NCBI GenBank assembly: GCA_963747985.1
Contig: CAVVHG010000001.1
Span: 124,001 to 188,000 of the forward strand
Length of the DNA stretch: 64,000 nt
Reading direction: 5' to 3'
Source: JACADW01 sp963747985
GTDB lineage: Bacteria > Acidobacteriota > UBA6911
Shown: positions 1 through 8,320 of the stretch, piece by piece
Position numbering within the stretch: the stretch's first letter is position 1
Layout: the number at the start of each line of letters is the position of its first letter
Made by a program: the position numbers and the translations under genes
Notes under the pieces: generated by a model
What the model was told of the DNA's origin: nothing
Database searches by the model: none
What the model saw: only the letters and a program-made list of their open reading frames with translations

Positions 1-1167
1 CGCGGGTCTGTTGGGTTTCCAGAGCGCAGCCGCGAATCTGGCGGCGACGGGATTGATCCGGCTCTGCGGAATGACGTTGCCCGGAAACGGGGTGCGAGTG
101 ACCGTGCCGTCGGGCGCTGTCACCGTGCTCCAGGGATCGTAGATCAGCCGCAGGTCGCCGTTCTCTGTGAGCGTCTGGGAAAAATCCCCCGTACGTTCCA
201 GGTCGGTGGGCAACGAGTTGAAGAGCGATTCGGGCTCAGTCTTGCTCCATCCCTCGTAGGAGACGAAGTTGAACAGCTTGTCCTTGATGATAGGATGGCT
301 GAAGGTGCCGCCGTACATGGACTTCGAGATCCCGTTGTGGACTCGATAAACCCGGTCGTCCATCGCATTCCAATTCGGTCTCTGGAAATATCCGAAGCCT
401 GTCCCATGGAATTCGTTAGTGCCCGATTTCAGCACGATACTGATGGCCGAACCGGAACTGTGACCGTACTCGGCGTCCGATGCGTTTTGAAGGACGTTGA
501 CCTCCTCCACCATGTCCGGCGCGGGAACATAGCCCGTCTTAACGGTGATGCCGGAGGGGCTGCCGTCCACCTGCAGGTCGTTGGTAAATACCCCGCTGCC
601 TCCGACCCTCATGTTGTTGGATGCCCAGGCATCGTATGGATTGTCTTCTCCCCAGGAGTTGCTATTCACCGAGGGATCCAGCTGCGCCAGCAGGAAGACA
701 TTGCGGTACATCAGCGGCAGGTTCGCCACCAGCTTCTGATTTATGTTGATATCCAGTTTGGATGTGGTGAACTGCATCGTGGTAGCTTCGGCTGTGACCG
801 TGACCGTTTCCGTAATATCACCTGGCTTCAGTTCGGCATTCACGGTCAGGTCGGCACGGGATGGTACGGAAATGTTGTCCTGCGCGTACTTGTTGAAACC
901 TTTGAGCTCCACAGTCAGGTTGTAGGTACCTGGATCAACAAGGTCGAACAGGTAGCGTCCTGCCCCGTCTGTCTCCCTGACCGCGGATATATTGGTCTTG
1001 ACGTTGAGCAGGGTGACCGTTGCTCCCGGTATGGCACCTTTGCTGATGTCTGTAACCTGCCCCTGAACTCTGCCCCGGTACTCCTGGCCGAAGGCTGAGC
1101 TCGACAGCAGCACCAGCAGAGCTGCGAACGCGGCGCTGAAGAAGCACCGCCTGAATATCATTGCCAT
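1..1167 (-). CDS. TonB-dependent receptor, Oar-like (5' part, runs off left edge)
   Basis: Reading leftward from the ATG at 1167, an open frame of 389 codons continues past the window edge. It begins with a 28-residue signal peptide ending AFGQ, then a carboxypeptidase-regulatory-like beta domain (about residues 31-115, with VTDISKGAIPGATVTL and DGAGRYLFDLVDPGTYNLTV), then a TonB plug domain (about 125-240, with VDGSPSG and EYGHSSGSAISIVLKSGTN). This order is the one found in the large outer-membrane receptors that are multiplied in Acidobacteriota and thought to import glycans or oligosaccharides through TonB. The beta-barrel lies mostly outside the window. An AGGAGG ribosome-binding site at 1173-1178, 5 bases before the ATG, fixes the start. 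The substrate cannot be read from this part. The next gene on the same strand, DUF362, is 480 bases upstream. Confidence 0.9.
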   Translation of the reverse strand, partial: MAMIFRRCFFSAAFAALLVLLSSSAFGQEYRGRVQGQVTDISKGAIPGATVTLLNVKTNISAVRETDGAGRYLFDLVDPGTYNLTVELKGFNKYAQDNISVPSRADLTVNAELKPGDITETVTVTAEATTMQFTTSKLDININQKLVANLPLMYRNVFLLAQLDPSVNSNSWGEDNPYDAWASNNMRVGGSGVFTNDLQVDGSPSGITVKTGYVPAPDMVEEVNVLQNASDAEYGHSSGSAISIVLKSGTNEFHGTGFGYFQRPNWNAMDDRVYRVHNGISKSMYGGTFSHPIIKDKLFNFVSYEGWSKTEPESLFNSLPTDLERTGDFSQTLTENGDLRLIYDPWSTVTAPDGTVTRTPFPGNVIPQSRINPVAARFAAALWKPNRPA

Positions 1168-1646
1168 AGATTCCTCCTGTAACGAAACTGCGTTAACTGA
1201 AATACGATCGGATTGATAAGAAAAGCGTTGCCGAAGAACGCTGAAGAGATGAAGTTGAAGAGTCGGGTAATCACAGCCGAAACAGAACCCCCCAGTCTGT
1301 CTCCTGAGCCGGACGGGCCCGAGCAGTAGCTCAATTGCACTCGGCGGGCCCAACTCGAGTCACTTCAGTGCAGTAACCCTCCCACGGGCTGCTGCGCGCC
1401 GCCGTCAAGACGGCTCGGACCTGCAGCAACCGGCGGAAGCCCCCGTTGTGAGGATCCGACCCGGGGGGGCAGACCCTCACCAGCAAAGGACTTGCCACCC
1501 TTATAAACAGAAATGGCGAGCGGCACAAGAAGAAAGTGCGGCCAAATCGATCGCGGGTGGGCCCGCACCGCCGGCGCGGACCCCACACTCTTCGGCAAAG
1601 CTCGCGAAATCCTGCAAGGAAAGCTTCCGGGAATGCCCAAGGGAAC
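1168..1646. other. 479-base intergenic region upstream of the receptor
   Basis: No convincing gene. The short open frames here (for example 1331-1640 on the minus strand) have arginine-rich, low-complexity translations and no family resemblance. The stretch holds the ribosome-binding site of the receptor, a candidate minus-strand promoter (1500-1528) and a GC-rich, imperfectly palindromic patch at about 1554-1581 (GTGGGCCCGC...CCGGCGCGGACCCCAC) that may be a decayed repeat or a hairpin. Confidence 0.5.
1500..1528 (-). promoter_or_regulatory. candidate promoter for the TonB-dependent receptor
   Basis: On the minus strand TTGTGC (1528-1523) and TATAAG (1505-1500) are separated by exactly 17 bases. 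The -10 matches the sigma-70 consensus at five of six positions, the -35 at only three. It would give a leader of about 325 bases before the ATG at 1167. Inference from sequence only. Confidence 0.3.
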
Positions 1647-2906
1647 TCAGACCGACGCCTGTCCCTTCCAGCGCGCCTCGTAGTCGTACACGGCGTCCTT
1701 GATCGGGACGCCACGCAGGTCGATCCGGCTGAGATCCGCGGTACCGAGTCCCGCCGCTTCACCCATCAACACGGTGTTATCGGCGAATTGATGCGTTTCC
1801 CCGGGAGGAATGAGCTGTTCAGGGGGGTGGCTGTGCGCATCTTTATAGACCCGGAAGGGAGGCTCACCCCGGCCGGCGCGCGGATTGTATCCCATCGTGG
1901 CCATGGCAACGGCATCGGTGCAGACACAATTCAACCCCACAACCAGCAGGTGAGGCTTTCCTGGCTTGGAGCCCGGCGCCCCCGAACCTTCGCCCCCGAT
2001 AAGAGCTTCTATGCCATCCACCACGGCGAGATCAATGGGTCGCGCTCCGCAGAGGTCGGTGATGAGCCTCGGCATGCGCCAGCCCTCGTAGCGGTTTGAT
2101 TTAGGGTCGATTTCCTGAGGTATGCCGGCGGGCGGCTGCACCTGGCCATAATGGAATACACGCTCCCTGGTCCACCTCGAAGCTCCCGGAGGCACCGGAT
2201 CAAGCAGGCCGTACGCGAACTCGGGGGTGATCCCGAAGAGATTCTTCATGGAGAGGGTTATTCCCAGCTCCTCGTGATTCTTCATCTTCGCGACGCTCAC
2301 GAAGAAATCGCAGTCTTCGTAGGAATGATTGAGGCTGAAAGCCGGGTAGATGTACGGCTGCTGGCTCTTCACTTTGAGAGTCGAATACTGCTTGCCCTGG
2401 CCGAGCCCGTTGGTGTCTTCGAACTCGACAAGCGGGGCAGCAGTCCTGATCGCGTTGACGTCCCACCCATCCTCCAGCATTGCGTCTTCGAGCGGGCCGC
2501 CCTGCTTCTTGCGAAAAGTGCTTTCGAGCAGCCGGACGCGCTTTGCGCCCAACTTGCCGAAGACGGCGACGAGCGCGCCGACTACGTTGGGATGCACCCA
2601 GGTAGTCTGACCGGCGCCGATGCCAACACGGCGCCCCCTGCCAGAAGAGCCTGTCATGTTCAGTTTCATGGCGACGGTCTTACCGCGCACCCGGTTGCCG
2701 ATGCCCCCAAGCTCATCGAACATGCGCTCGAACTGGGCGACGAGGTCCAGATCGTAACTTGCCACCTTTGCTACAGATACAGGAGTGGTGGGAGCCGGGG
2801 GATTCGCGGCTGCTCCTCCGGAACGGTTCAGCGCCAGCGAACCCAGCGCGAGGCCGGACAGATTCAACAGGTCGCGCCTCGAAACGGCGCCGTGACTCTT
2901 TTCCAT
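1647..2906 (-). CDS. Tat-exported DUF362 domain protein
   Basis: 419 residues. The N-terminus (SRRDLLNLSGLALGSLALN) is a twin-arginine-type signal, so the protein is probably exported folded. The body matches the DUF362 family: a lead-in VRGKTVAMKLNMTG, a segment around WVHPNVVGALVAVFGKLGAKRVRLLE, and the conserved AKMKNHEELGITLSMKNLFG block, the family's most characteristic feature. DUF362 proteins have no settled biochemical role; some carry ferredoxin modules, but no CxxCxxC cluster is present here. The AAGGAGAG box just before the ATG supports the start. It lies 54 bases downstream of the secreted protein at 2961-4538 on the same strand, so the two are probably co-transcribed. Confidence 0.85.
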   Translation of the reverse strand: MEKSHGAVSRRDLLNLSGLALGSLALNRSGGAAANPPAPTTPVSVAKVASYDLDLVAQFERMFDELGGIGNRVRGKTVAMKLNMTGSSGRGRRVGIGAGQTTWVHPNVVGALVAVFGKLGAKRVRLLESTFRKKQGGPLEDAMLEDGWDVNAIRTAAPLVEFEDTNGLGQGKQYSTLKVKSQQPYIYPAFSLNHSYEDCDFFVSVAKMKNHEELGITLSMKNLFGITPEFAYGLLDPVPPGASRWTRERVFHYGQVQPPAGIPQEIDPKSNRYEGWRMPRLITDLCGARPIDLAVVDGIEALIGGEGSGAPGSKPGKPHLLVVGLNCVCTDAVAMATMGYNPRAGRGEPPFRVYKDAHSHPPEQLIPPGETHQFADNTVLMGEAAGLGTADLSRIDLRGVPIKDAVYDYEARWKGQASV

Positions 2907-2960
2907 TTATCTCTCCTTAAAGAACTGATGATTGTCTTGCTTAATTAACGTGCTTCCGTG

Positions 2961-4538
2961 CTATTCCAGAAGCACAGCACCCCAGACCGCCAACTTCGGT
3001 ATGGATATCTCGGTTCTGCCGCCTTGCATCACCCGAACGCCGAGATCGATCGGCACCGACTCCGGGGTGTACAGGCGCGCCGTTTTGAACGTCCCGTTAA
3101 GGCGGAGGGTGATCTTGCTTTCAAACGGCGCTGTTGCATAGTTGAGCAGTTGGATAAGCGCCCGCTTGCCGGAACCATCCATGCTGACGTATGTGAGCAC
3201 CGATGGAACGTTGAATGCCGTGAGGCCCATCACCTCCGGCTCGAGCAGGTCCAGCATGTCCCTGGCCACCATCTCCGGGTCAGGCGGTTTCTCCTTGTAG
3301 ACAACGATGCGGCCTTTCCCGGCAGGGATCTCGACGTAGTCGTTGTTCTCAGGTGCGTCGCCCCAGGATGGACCAGCGATGACCAGCCCGCCACCTTCCG
3401 CGAAGTCGCGCAGTACCTTCCGTTCGGCGTCGCTCAGCGCAGCCAGGTCCACAGCCAGCGCTGCCTGAAAGCCGGCGAGCGATGCCGGACTGAGGCGCGA
3501 ACGCTCGACCAGGCGGTAGGGCACCTGTCGTCGTGCCACGAGGTTGAGGTACTCGTTGGTATAGTCGGTATTTCCGCCCGCCATATCCAGGATGAACGCC
3601 ACGTTTCCATAGGGCTCGAGGGTCCGCCATTCGGCGTGATCCTCAGCGAACTTGAGGTAGGCTCCAACGTTCCGCCAGGTGGCGAGCGCATCCGCATCTT
3701 TCCGCAGCAGTCTTGCGCGCAAGTCATCATCGAGCGCGACGATCCAGCGGCCGCCTGCCGCCGCTGCGTCCGCGACACACCTGACATAGTCTCCCTGTGA
3801 GGCGGGGTTCGGCCCCTGGTTAATCCAGATCGGCCGCCAACCCGGATCCAGTCGGAATGACCGCACCATCCAAATGTTCGAGTCAATCCAGGGTTGGGCC
3901 GACGCTCCTGCCCGAATGCCCATGTCGGCGAGATTGCGGGCGTCGGGCCTTACTCCCTCCACAGCCAGCACCGGGACTCTGGTCGTGCGCACCTCCGCCG
4001 GATCTTGCGCGATGGGAATCACGACGGAGGCGCTGTTCCTGGAGCGCAAGGCCGCTTCCAATCGCCTGGCAAACCCTGTCCCGTCCGGGAATCTTCCGTC
4101 CAATACCAGTCCAGACAACTGCGCATCTTCGGAGGCCGATGCAACAGCCCCGGGATCGGCTCCCGGATACACGAGGCCCAGCAGCGCGATACCCCTCTTT
4201 CGGGCGGCTCGGCCATATTCTTTCACCAGCAGCTGCTGCTGCTTTTCGAGTTCCGGTTCAGCTCCGGTGCTGAAAGTCACCAGGAGGCAATTGATCGGGG
4301 TGCCATCGAGCAGGTCCAGGGTGGCGGGGTCATACCACTGCGCGATTGCCTGGCGCACCGCCGGATTTTGGGCCAGGGCCTTGTCACCGGCGCGCCTCAC
4401 AACCTCGAGGGGGCCGCCGTCCCAGCGCGCAGGAATCCAGCCGGTTGCGGTTTCCGCGCACACTCCCATGGGAAGTGGGCCAACGAAGAACAACAGGCCC
4501 GCCAGGTTTACGATCAGCGCCCTCACGCGAAGTATCAT
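2961..4538 (-). CDS. secreted protein of unknown function, glycosidase-like appearance
   Basis: 525 residues with a cleavable signal (hydrophobic stretch about residues 8-24, then VCAE). I do not recognise a named family. Alternating beta-alpha segments in the first half (LLVTFSTG, GIALLGLVYPG, GLVLDGRF, RWIVALDDDL) suggest a TIM-barrel. The middle (YRLVERSRLSPASLAGFQAALAVDLAALSDAE, then LRDFAEGGGLVIAGPSWGD) resembles the class I glutamine-amidotransferase-like trimerisation domain of GH42-type beta-galactosidases. The end (LLNYATAPFESKITLRLNG) looks like the C-terminal beta-sandwich of such enzymes. A carbohydrate-active role is therefore inferred, not shown. A repeat arm (4544-4575) begins 6 bases upstream of the start codon, so the native 5' leader may have been altered; a GTG a few codons in is an alternative start. 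Confidence 0.65.
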   Translation of the reverse strand: MILRVRALIVNLAGLLFFVGPLPMGVCAETATGWIPARWDGGPLEVVRRAGDKALAQNPAVRQAIAQWYDPATLDLLDGTPINCLLVTFSTGAEPELEKQQQLLVKEYGRAARKRGIALLGLVYPGADPGAVASASEDAQLSGLVLDGRFPDGTGFARRLEAALRSRNSASVVIPIAQDPAEVRTTRVPVLAVEGVRPDARNLADMGIRAGASAQPWIDSNIWMVRSFRLDPGWRPIWINQGPNPASQGDYVRCVADAAAAGGRWIVALDDDLRARLLRKDADALATWRNVGAYLKFAEDHAEWRTLEPYGNVAFILDMAGGNTDYTNEYLNLVARRQVPYRLVERSRLSPASLAGFQAALAVDLAALSDAERKVLRDFAEGGGLVIAGPSWGDAPENNDYVEIPAGKGRIVVYKEKPPDPEMVARDMLDLLEPEVMGLTAFNVPSVLTYVSMDGSGKRALIQLLNYATAPFESKITLRLNGTFKTARLYTPESVPIDLGVRVMQGGRTEISIPKLAVWGAVLLE

Positions 4539-4543
4539 ACTTT

Positions 4544-4575
4544 AGGTGCCGCCTCTTCGGTACTCGGTTTTTGCA
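4544..4575 (+). repeat. single REP-like arm (family A)
   Basis: AGGTGCC...TCTTCGG...TCGGTTTTTGCAG closely resembles the left arm of the inverted repeat at 7256-7280 (about 27 of 34 positions by eye, identical in the AGGTGCC, TCTTCGG and TCGGTTTT blocks). No second inverted arm is visible nearby, so this is a solitary or degenerate copy between divergently oriented genes. Confidence 0.5.
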
Positions 4576-4576
4576 G

Positions 4577-4714
4577 CCATCGGAGACTTTTCCCTATAAG
4601 ATAGCCGGCGGCGCAGAGATCAGGCCGCTGTTCGATGCCGGAATAGCGGCGATTGAGGTCGACCGGGAAAAGGACGAGCAGTGGAAACCCGGCAGCGCCT
4701 TTGTGGAGGTGTGA
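4577..4714 (+). pseudogene. possible C-terminal remnant of an unidentified gene
   Basis: An open frame directly after the repeat arm reads as plausible soluble protein (GGAEIRPLFDAGIAAIEVDR then EKDEQWKPGSAFVEV) and stops at TGA 4712-4714, immediately abutting the ATG of the next gene at 4715. It has no start of its own; upstream, the frame runs into the repeat and the antisense of the 2961-4538 gene. I do not recognise the family. It could be the tail of a gene cut off by the repeat, or chance. Confidence 0.25.
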
Positions 4715-5965
4715 ATGAAGAGAGCGTGGAAGACTGTAGTTCTGGGTGCGCAACTGGGGCTGGCCTTGTGTGTTGGCACGACACTCAGCGCGGCGGAGAT
4801 AAAGCCGGTCGTTCCGCCGGGCGCGCAGATTGTAGGGCCTTATACGCCGGGGCTGCAGGTTGGCAATCTGCTTTATGTCTCAGGACAAAGCGCCGGGGAC
4901 GCCAAGGGCGAGTTCCCGCCGACCGTTGCGGGGCAGCTGCGGCAGAGCCTCAGCAATATCAGGTCGATCGTCGAGGCCGCGGGATTGACCATGGAACACG
5001 TGGTCTACGCGCAGTTGTACGCGACTGACGCTGCTGCGTATGATGCGCTTCCCTCGGTGTGGGGTGAGTTCTTCAAGGAGGGCGGCCCTGCTCTTTCGCG
5101 CCTGGGAGTAACCGCACTGCCGGTCAAGACTCCACTCGAGATAAACGCGGTGGCAGTCACCGATCTCGCGATGAAGCGCGCGATTCGTCTTTCGGATGTC
5201 GGCAATACGGGGGAACCTCCGGACGCGGTCGTCGCCGGCGACCGGCTCTTTTTCTCGAGCTGCTTCGGCCTGGATTCGGAGGGGAAAGTGCCCACCGATT
5301 CAGGACTGCAGGCGCAACTGGCGCTCGACCGCATGGAGGCGGTTCTCAAGGCGGCGGGGATAGGGCCGGATCACGTCGTTTTCGTCAACCCCTACGTCAC
5401 GGACGCACTGGATGCCCGGCAGATGAACAAGGAGTACGCGAGGCACTTCAAGTTCGGCGATACCCCGGCTCGGGCCACGATCCACGTGACGCATCTGCCC
5501 TATGGAGCGGGCGTCGCCTTCACCGGGGTTGCCGCCATGGACCTCGAATCGCGCCGCTCGGTGCGTCCCAAGAACATGCCGCCCAGTCCCACCGCAAGCC
5601 CGTGCGTATTCGTTGCCGACACGCTGTACTGTTCGGCCAAATCGGGCTTCATTCCGGGGCCGAACCTGGGCGTTTACGCTGAGAGCGTGGAAAACCAGGT
5701 GCGGCAGACCATGCGCAATCTCCTGGACGGATTGGAGGAAGCCGGCATGAGTTTCGCCGACGTGGTAGCCGCCAATGTATACCTTGATGATATGAATGAC
5801 TTCGCACGGATGAACCGGATCTATGCCAGTTACCTGAAGACTCCGTTCCCGGCTCGCACTACGGTGCAGCCGCGACCGTCCGTCGAGCGGAAGCAGAACG
5901 AGCGGGAGCAGTGGCCCGACCTGGAGGAAATATCTCTGGTCGCAGTCAAGTCACGGAATCAATGA
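4715..5965 (+). CDS. exported protein with three tandem RidA (YjgF/UK114) domains
   Basis: 416 residues. A signal peptide (about residues 1-27, ending LSAAE) is followed by three consecutive RidA-like modules: about 35-150 (VGNLLYVSGQSAGDAKGEFP, with QLRQSLSNIRSIVEAAG), about 160-275 (AGDRLFFSSCFGLDSEGKVP, with AQLALDRMEAVLKAAG) and about 290-410 (VADTLYCSAKSGFIPGPNLG, with QVRQTMRNLLDGLEEAG). Single-domain RidA (about 130 residues) hydrolyses reactive enamine/imine products such as 2-aminoacrylate made by PLP enzymes, and functions as a trimer. Here the trimer may be encoded in one chain. The second and third modules lack an obvious catalytic Arg in the usual RxCxxV-like context, so activity is uncertain. 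GGAGGT at 4705-4710 supports the start. The downstream gene, 13 bases away, is a PLP enzyme, which fits a detoxifying partnership. Confidence 0.85.
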   Translation: MKRAWKTVVLGAQLGLALCVGTTLSAAEIKPVVPPGAQIVGPYTPGLQVGNLLYVSGQSAGDAKGEFPPTVAGQLRQSLSNIRSIVEAAGLTMEHVVYAQLYATDAAAYDALPSVWGEFFKEGGPALSRLGVTALPVKTPLEINAVAVTDLAMKRAIRLSDVGNTGEPPDAVVAGDRLFFSSCFGLDSEGKVPTDSGLQAQLALDRMEAVLKAAGIGPDHVVFVNPYVTDALDARQMNKEYARHFKFGDTPARATIHVTHLPYGAGVAFTGVAAMDLESRRSVRPKNMPPSPTASPCVFVADTLYCSAKSGFIPGPNLGVYAESVENQVRQTMRNLLDGLEEAGMSFADVVAANVYLDDMNDFARMNRIYASYLKTPFPARTTVQPRPSVERKQNEREQWPDLEEISLVAVKSRNQ

Positions 5966-5978
5966 GGAGGGTGTGGAG

Positions 5979-7256
5979 ATGAGCGATACATACGGGTTCG
6001 GCAGGCGTTCATTTATGTGGAGAGTGTCGGCATTTGCACTCCTTGGCTCAGTCACTGCCAAGGAGGCTGTCGGCAAGGCCATGGAGGCCGTCGGCAGGGG
6101 CGGAAGCGAGGACATCTACCGCCGCATCGGTGTGCGCCCGCTCATCAACGCCCGGGGCACATGGACCTACCTCAGCGGCTCGCTCGAGCTTCCTCAAGTA
6201 AGGGCGGCACAGCAGGCCGCCGCGATGCACTTTGTGGACATCGTGGAGTTGCAGCACGCGGCTGGAAAACGCCTGGCCGAGCTCTCCGGCGCAGAATCGG
6301 GCATGGTGACCTCCGGCGCCGCCGGAGCGATGGCGGCAGCCACGGCTGCGTGTATTGCGGGCACCGATCCGGAGAAGATCTGGCAGCTCCCGGATACGAC
6401 CGGTCTCCGCCACGAAGTGCCGATGGTCGGCGGGCGGAGCGCGTTCGACAGCGCGATCCGACTCGCCGGTGGGAAGCTCGTGCTTGTCCACGGCGAGGAG
6501 GAACTTCAAAACGCAATCAACGACAAGACGGCGATGATCTATACCACCGATCTTGGTGAGCGCCTTGAGAAGCAGATCTCCATCGCCAAGGCTGCCAGGG
6601 TTCCTCTCCTCCTGGACGACGCCGCGGGCATTCCTCCCATCGGGAACCTGAGGCTTTACTCGAAGATGGGGTGCGACCTCTATACCTTCAGCGGCGGCAA
6701 AGGTCTGATGGGACCGCAATGCTCGGGCATCCTGCTGGGGCGCAAGGATCTGATCGAAGGGGCGATCGCCAATTGCAGCCCTTACGAGGGAGCCGTGTGC
6801 CGGCCTATGAAAGTGGGCAAGGAAGAGATCATGGGCTGCCTGGCGGCCGTCGAGGCATGGACAACCATCGACCTCAATGCGCTCAATAGGGAGTGGAAGG
6901 TGAAGGTGGATCGGATTGCCAAGCTGGTGGAAACAGTACCGGGGGTGACGACTGAGATCGAGATCCCGGAAGGCGGTAACCGTTATCCGACCTTGACTGT
7001 GAACTGGGACGAGAAGGCGTTCGGTCTGACCGTCGCTGAATGCGACAAGAAGCTTCGCGACGGGGAGCCGCGGATTGAAGTGCTGACAGCGAGCAACCCG
7101 AGCCTTGTTTCCGCAGTCCACGAGGGTGAGCCGAGCAGCAAAGCCCCGGCGGAAGAGCGGAACCGGCTGCAAATTATCTCCATGACGCTGCAACCCGGAG
7201 AGGAGATGATCGTCGGCAAGCGCCTGCGCGACATCCTCTCCGCGGCGCGGAAATAG
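5979..7256 (+). CDS. SelA-like PLP-dependent enzyme with exported-type N-terminus
   Basis: 425 residues from ATG 5979 (GAGGAGG at 5964-5970 is 8 bases upstream; a GTG at 5973 is too close to it). Fold type I PLP enzyme of the L-seryl-tRNA(Sec) selenium transferase/DgaE superfamily. Visible signs are INARGTWTYLSGSL near residue 52, the substrate/cofactor loop MVTSGAAGAMAAATAACIAG, LLLDDAAGIPP, and the Schiff-base lysine K241 in FSGGKGLMGPQ. Members of this group without a selenocysteine system usually act as ammonia-lyase or aldolase-like enzymes on amino sugars or amino acids. The N-terminus (GRRSFMWRVSAFALLGSVTA) resembles a Tat or secretion signal, unusual for this family but matched by the exported RidA protein just upstream. 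The stop codon overlaps the first bases of a repeat (7255 onward). Confidence 0.8.
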   Translation: MSDTYGFGRRSFMWRVSAFALLGSVTAKEAVGKAMEAVGRGGSEDIYRRIGVRPLINARGTWTYLSGSLELPQVRAAQQAAAMHFVDIVELQHAAGKRLAELSGAESGMVTSGAAGAMAAATAACIAGTDPEKIWQLPDTTGLRHEVPMVGGRSAFDSAIRLAGGKLVLVHGEEELQNAINDKTAMIYTTDLGERLEKQISIAKAARVPLLLDDAAGIPPIGNLRLYSKMGCDLYTFSGGKGLMGPQCSGILLGRKDLIEGAIANCSPYEGAVCRPMKVGKEEIMGCLAAVEAWTTIDLNALNREWKVKVDRIAKLVETVPGVTTEIEIPEGGNRYPTLTVNWDEKAFGLTVAECDKKLRDGEPRIEVLTASNPSLVSAVHEGEPSSKAPAEERNRLQIISMTLQPGEEMIVGKRLRDILSAARK

Positions 7257-7424
7257 GTGCCAGGTCTTCGGAATTCGGTTTTGCAGATACCCGGCGGGGC
7301 TCGCCTGCGGGCAACCTATTCCGGCTTGAAAGCCGAGATTGGTTGGCGGGTTGGACTATCGGATCATGTGCCGGCTCCTGCGCTGCCGTCGGCGGCAAGA
7401 ACCGAATGCCGAAGACCTGGCACC
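7256..7424. repeat. REP-type inverted-repeat pair (family A, 25-base arms)
   Basis: The left arm 7256-7280 and right arm 7400-7424 are inverted copies matching at 24 of 25 positions (GGTGCCAGGTCTTCGG[A/C]ATTCGGTT). Between them lie 119 bases with a further small hairpin (CGGCTT-GA-AAGCCG near 7323). The arrangement is like a REP doublet or MITE mobilised by a RAYT-type transposase encoded elsewhere. It begins at the stop codon of the PLP gene and covers the last 20 codons of the convergent gene at 7364-8320. Confidence 0.75.
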
Positions 7425-8320
7425 TTCGCGCGAACCTCGAATTTTTCCTCGAGCCTGAGAGGCAGGTACGAGAGTTTCGTCCTGCGCAACCCGGCTATTC
7501 CCAGATCTTCCTCGAGATTGACGTAGGCGCAGCCGGCGAAGAGGAGTCGGCATGCATCCCGGAGAAGAACCTGGTAGATCCCGGAGAGCTCGGCGTTGGC
7601 GTACTGAAAATGCACCACGGCGGTTTCATGGCGGCCCACGCTGGCGATGATGAATCCCTGCAATTCGCCCTGGACCTCAATGCCGGCTCCAACCAGGCCG
7701 AGACGCGTATAGTCCTGGAAAGCCTTTTCCAATGCGTGACGCTGGCACTCCACGGTGAAGGAGGAGGAGCCTGCAGAGGAACCGGCGCCTCCCCTGCTCT
7801 CACCCCATTTCCGGAAAAGTTCCATGGCACTGCTGAATCGGGATGAGTCGAGGGGCCGTAATTCATACTTCGGGAAATTGCCGATAAATTTCCGGATCTG
7901 GTTGCGCTTTCCGTCGAACTTCTTGCCCTTCAACTCAGCCAGGGCCTGCGTTCGGTAGATGTAGTCGAAGTGATCGCGGAGAGGCCGGGTGTCATACTCC
8001 TCCGCGGGAAGAGCGTCGACCAGCGCCTTGCTGCACCTCGAAACGCAACCGGTGCGGGTCAGGCAAACCCGCACAGCATCGGCACGCCGGCTGCCGCCGA
8101 CAGGTTCCAGGAAATATGCAGGCAGGGAATGCGGCTCTATCAGGATGCAAAGGCTGCCTCCGACCTGCGTGACCGACGGTTTCTCGCAGTCGCGCCAGAT
8201 GAAGAGGTTGGCGGGGCTCAAGTCGCATATCGCTGACTCAACATGAGACAGGCGCTCCGCCAGCAACTTGTGGTCGTCGATCGTCAACGGCCTCAGGTCA
8301 GGAAACTCAGGTATTTTCAC
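7364..8320 (-). CDS. DUF2156 / phosphatidylglycerol lysyltransferase C-terminal-like protein
   Basis: 318 residues, GTG start at 8320 with GAGG four bases upstream. The sequence matches the double-GNAT DUF2156 (LPG_synthase_C) family: FPDLRPLTIDDHKLL at the start, FDYIYRTQALAELKGKKFDGKRNQIRKF in the centre, and YVNLEEDLGIAGLRRTKLSYLP near the end. This domain forms the aminoacyl-transferase half of MprF. Stand-alone cytosolic forms, like this one without membrane segments, are not well characterised. The last ~20 residues (LRHSVLAADGSAGAGT and preceding) are encoded by a repeat arm, so the native C-terminus has probably been replaced. The start overlaps the 3' end of the GNAT gene by 14 bases, indicating one transcript. 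Confidence 0.8.
   Translation of the reverse strand: MKIPEFPDLRPLTIDDHKLLAERLSHVESAICDLSPANLFIWRDCEKPSVTQVGGSLCILIEPHSLPAYFLEPVGGSRRADAVRVCLTRTGCVSRCSKALVDALPAEEYDTRPLRDHFDYIYRTQALAELKGKKFDGKRNQIRKFIGNFPKYELRPLDSSRFSSAMELFRKWGESRGGAGSSAGSSSFTVECQRHALEKAFQDYTRLGLVGAGIEVQGELQGFIIASVGRHETAVVHFQYANAELSGIYQVLLRDACRLLFAGCAYVNLEEDLGIAGLRRTKLSYLPLRLEEKFEVRAKVPGLRHSVLAADGSAGAGT

Noticed and set aside
295..1098. Plus-strand open frame of 267 codons
   Set aside because: It is antisense to the TonB-dependent receptor, whose minus-strand frame has a signal peptide, domain matches and a good ribosome-binding site.
2151..2948. Plus-strand open frame of 265 codons
   Set aside because: Shadow of the DUF362 gene; no family resemblance and no ribosome-binding site.
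6048..7193. Minus-strand open frame of 381 codons
   Set aside because: Antisense shadow of the SelA-like gene, caused by high GC in third positions; translation is rich in Arg, His and Gly without any motif.
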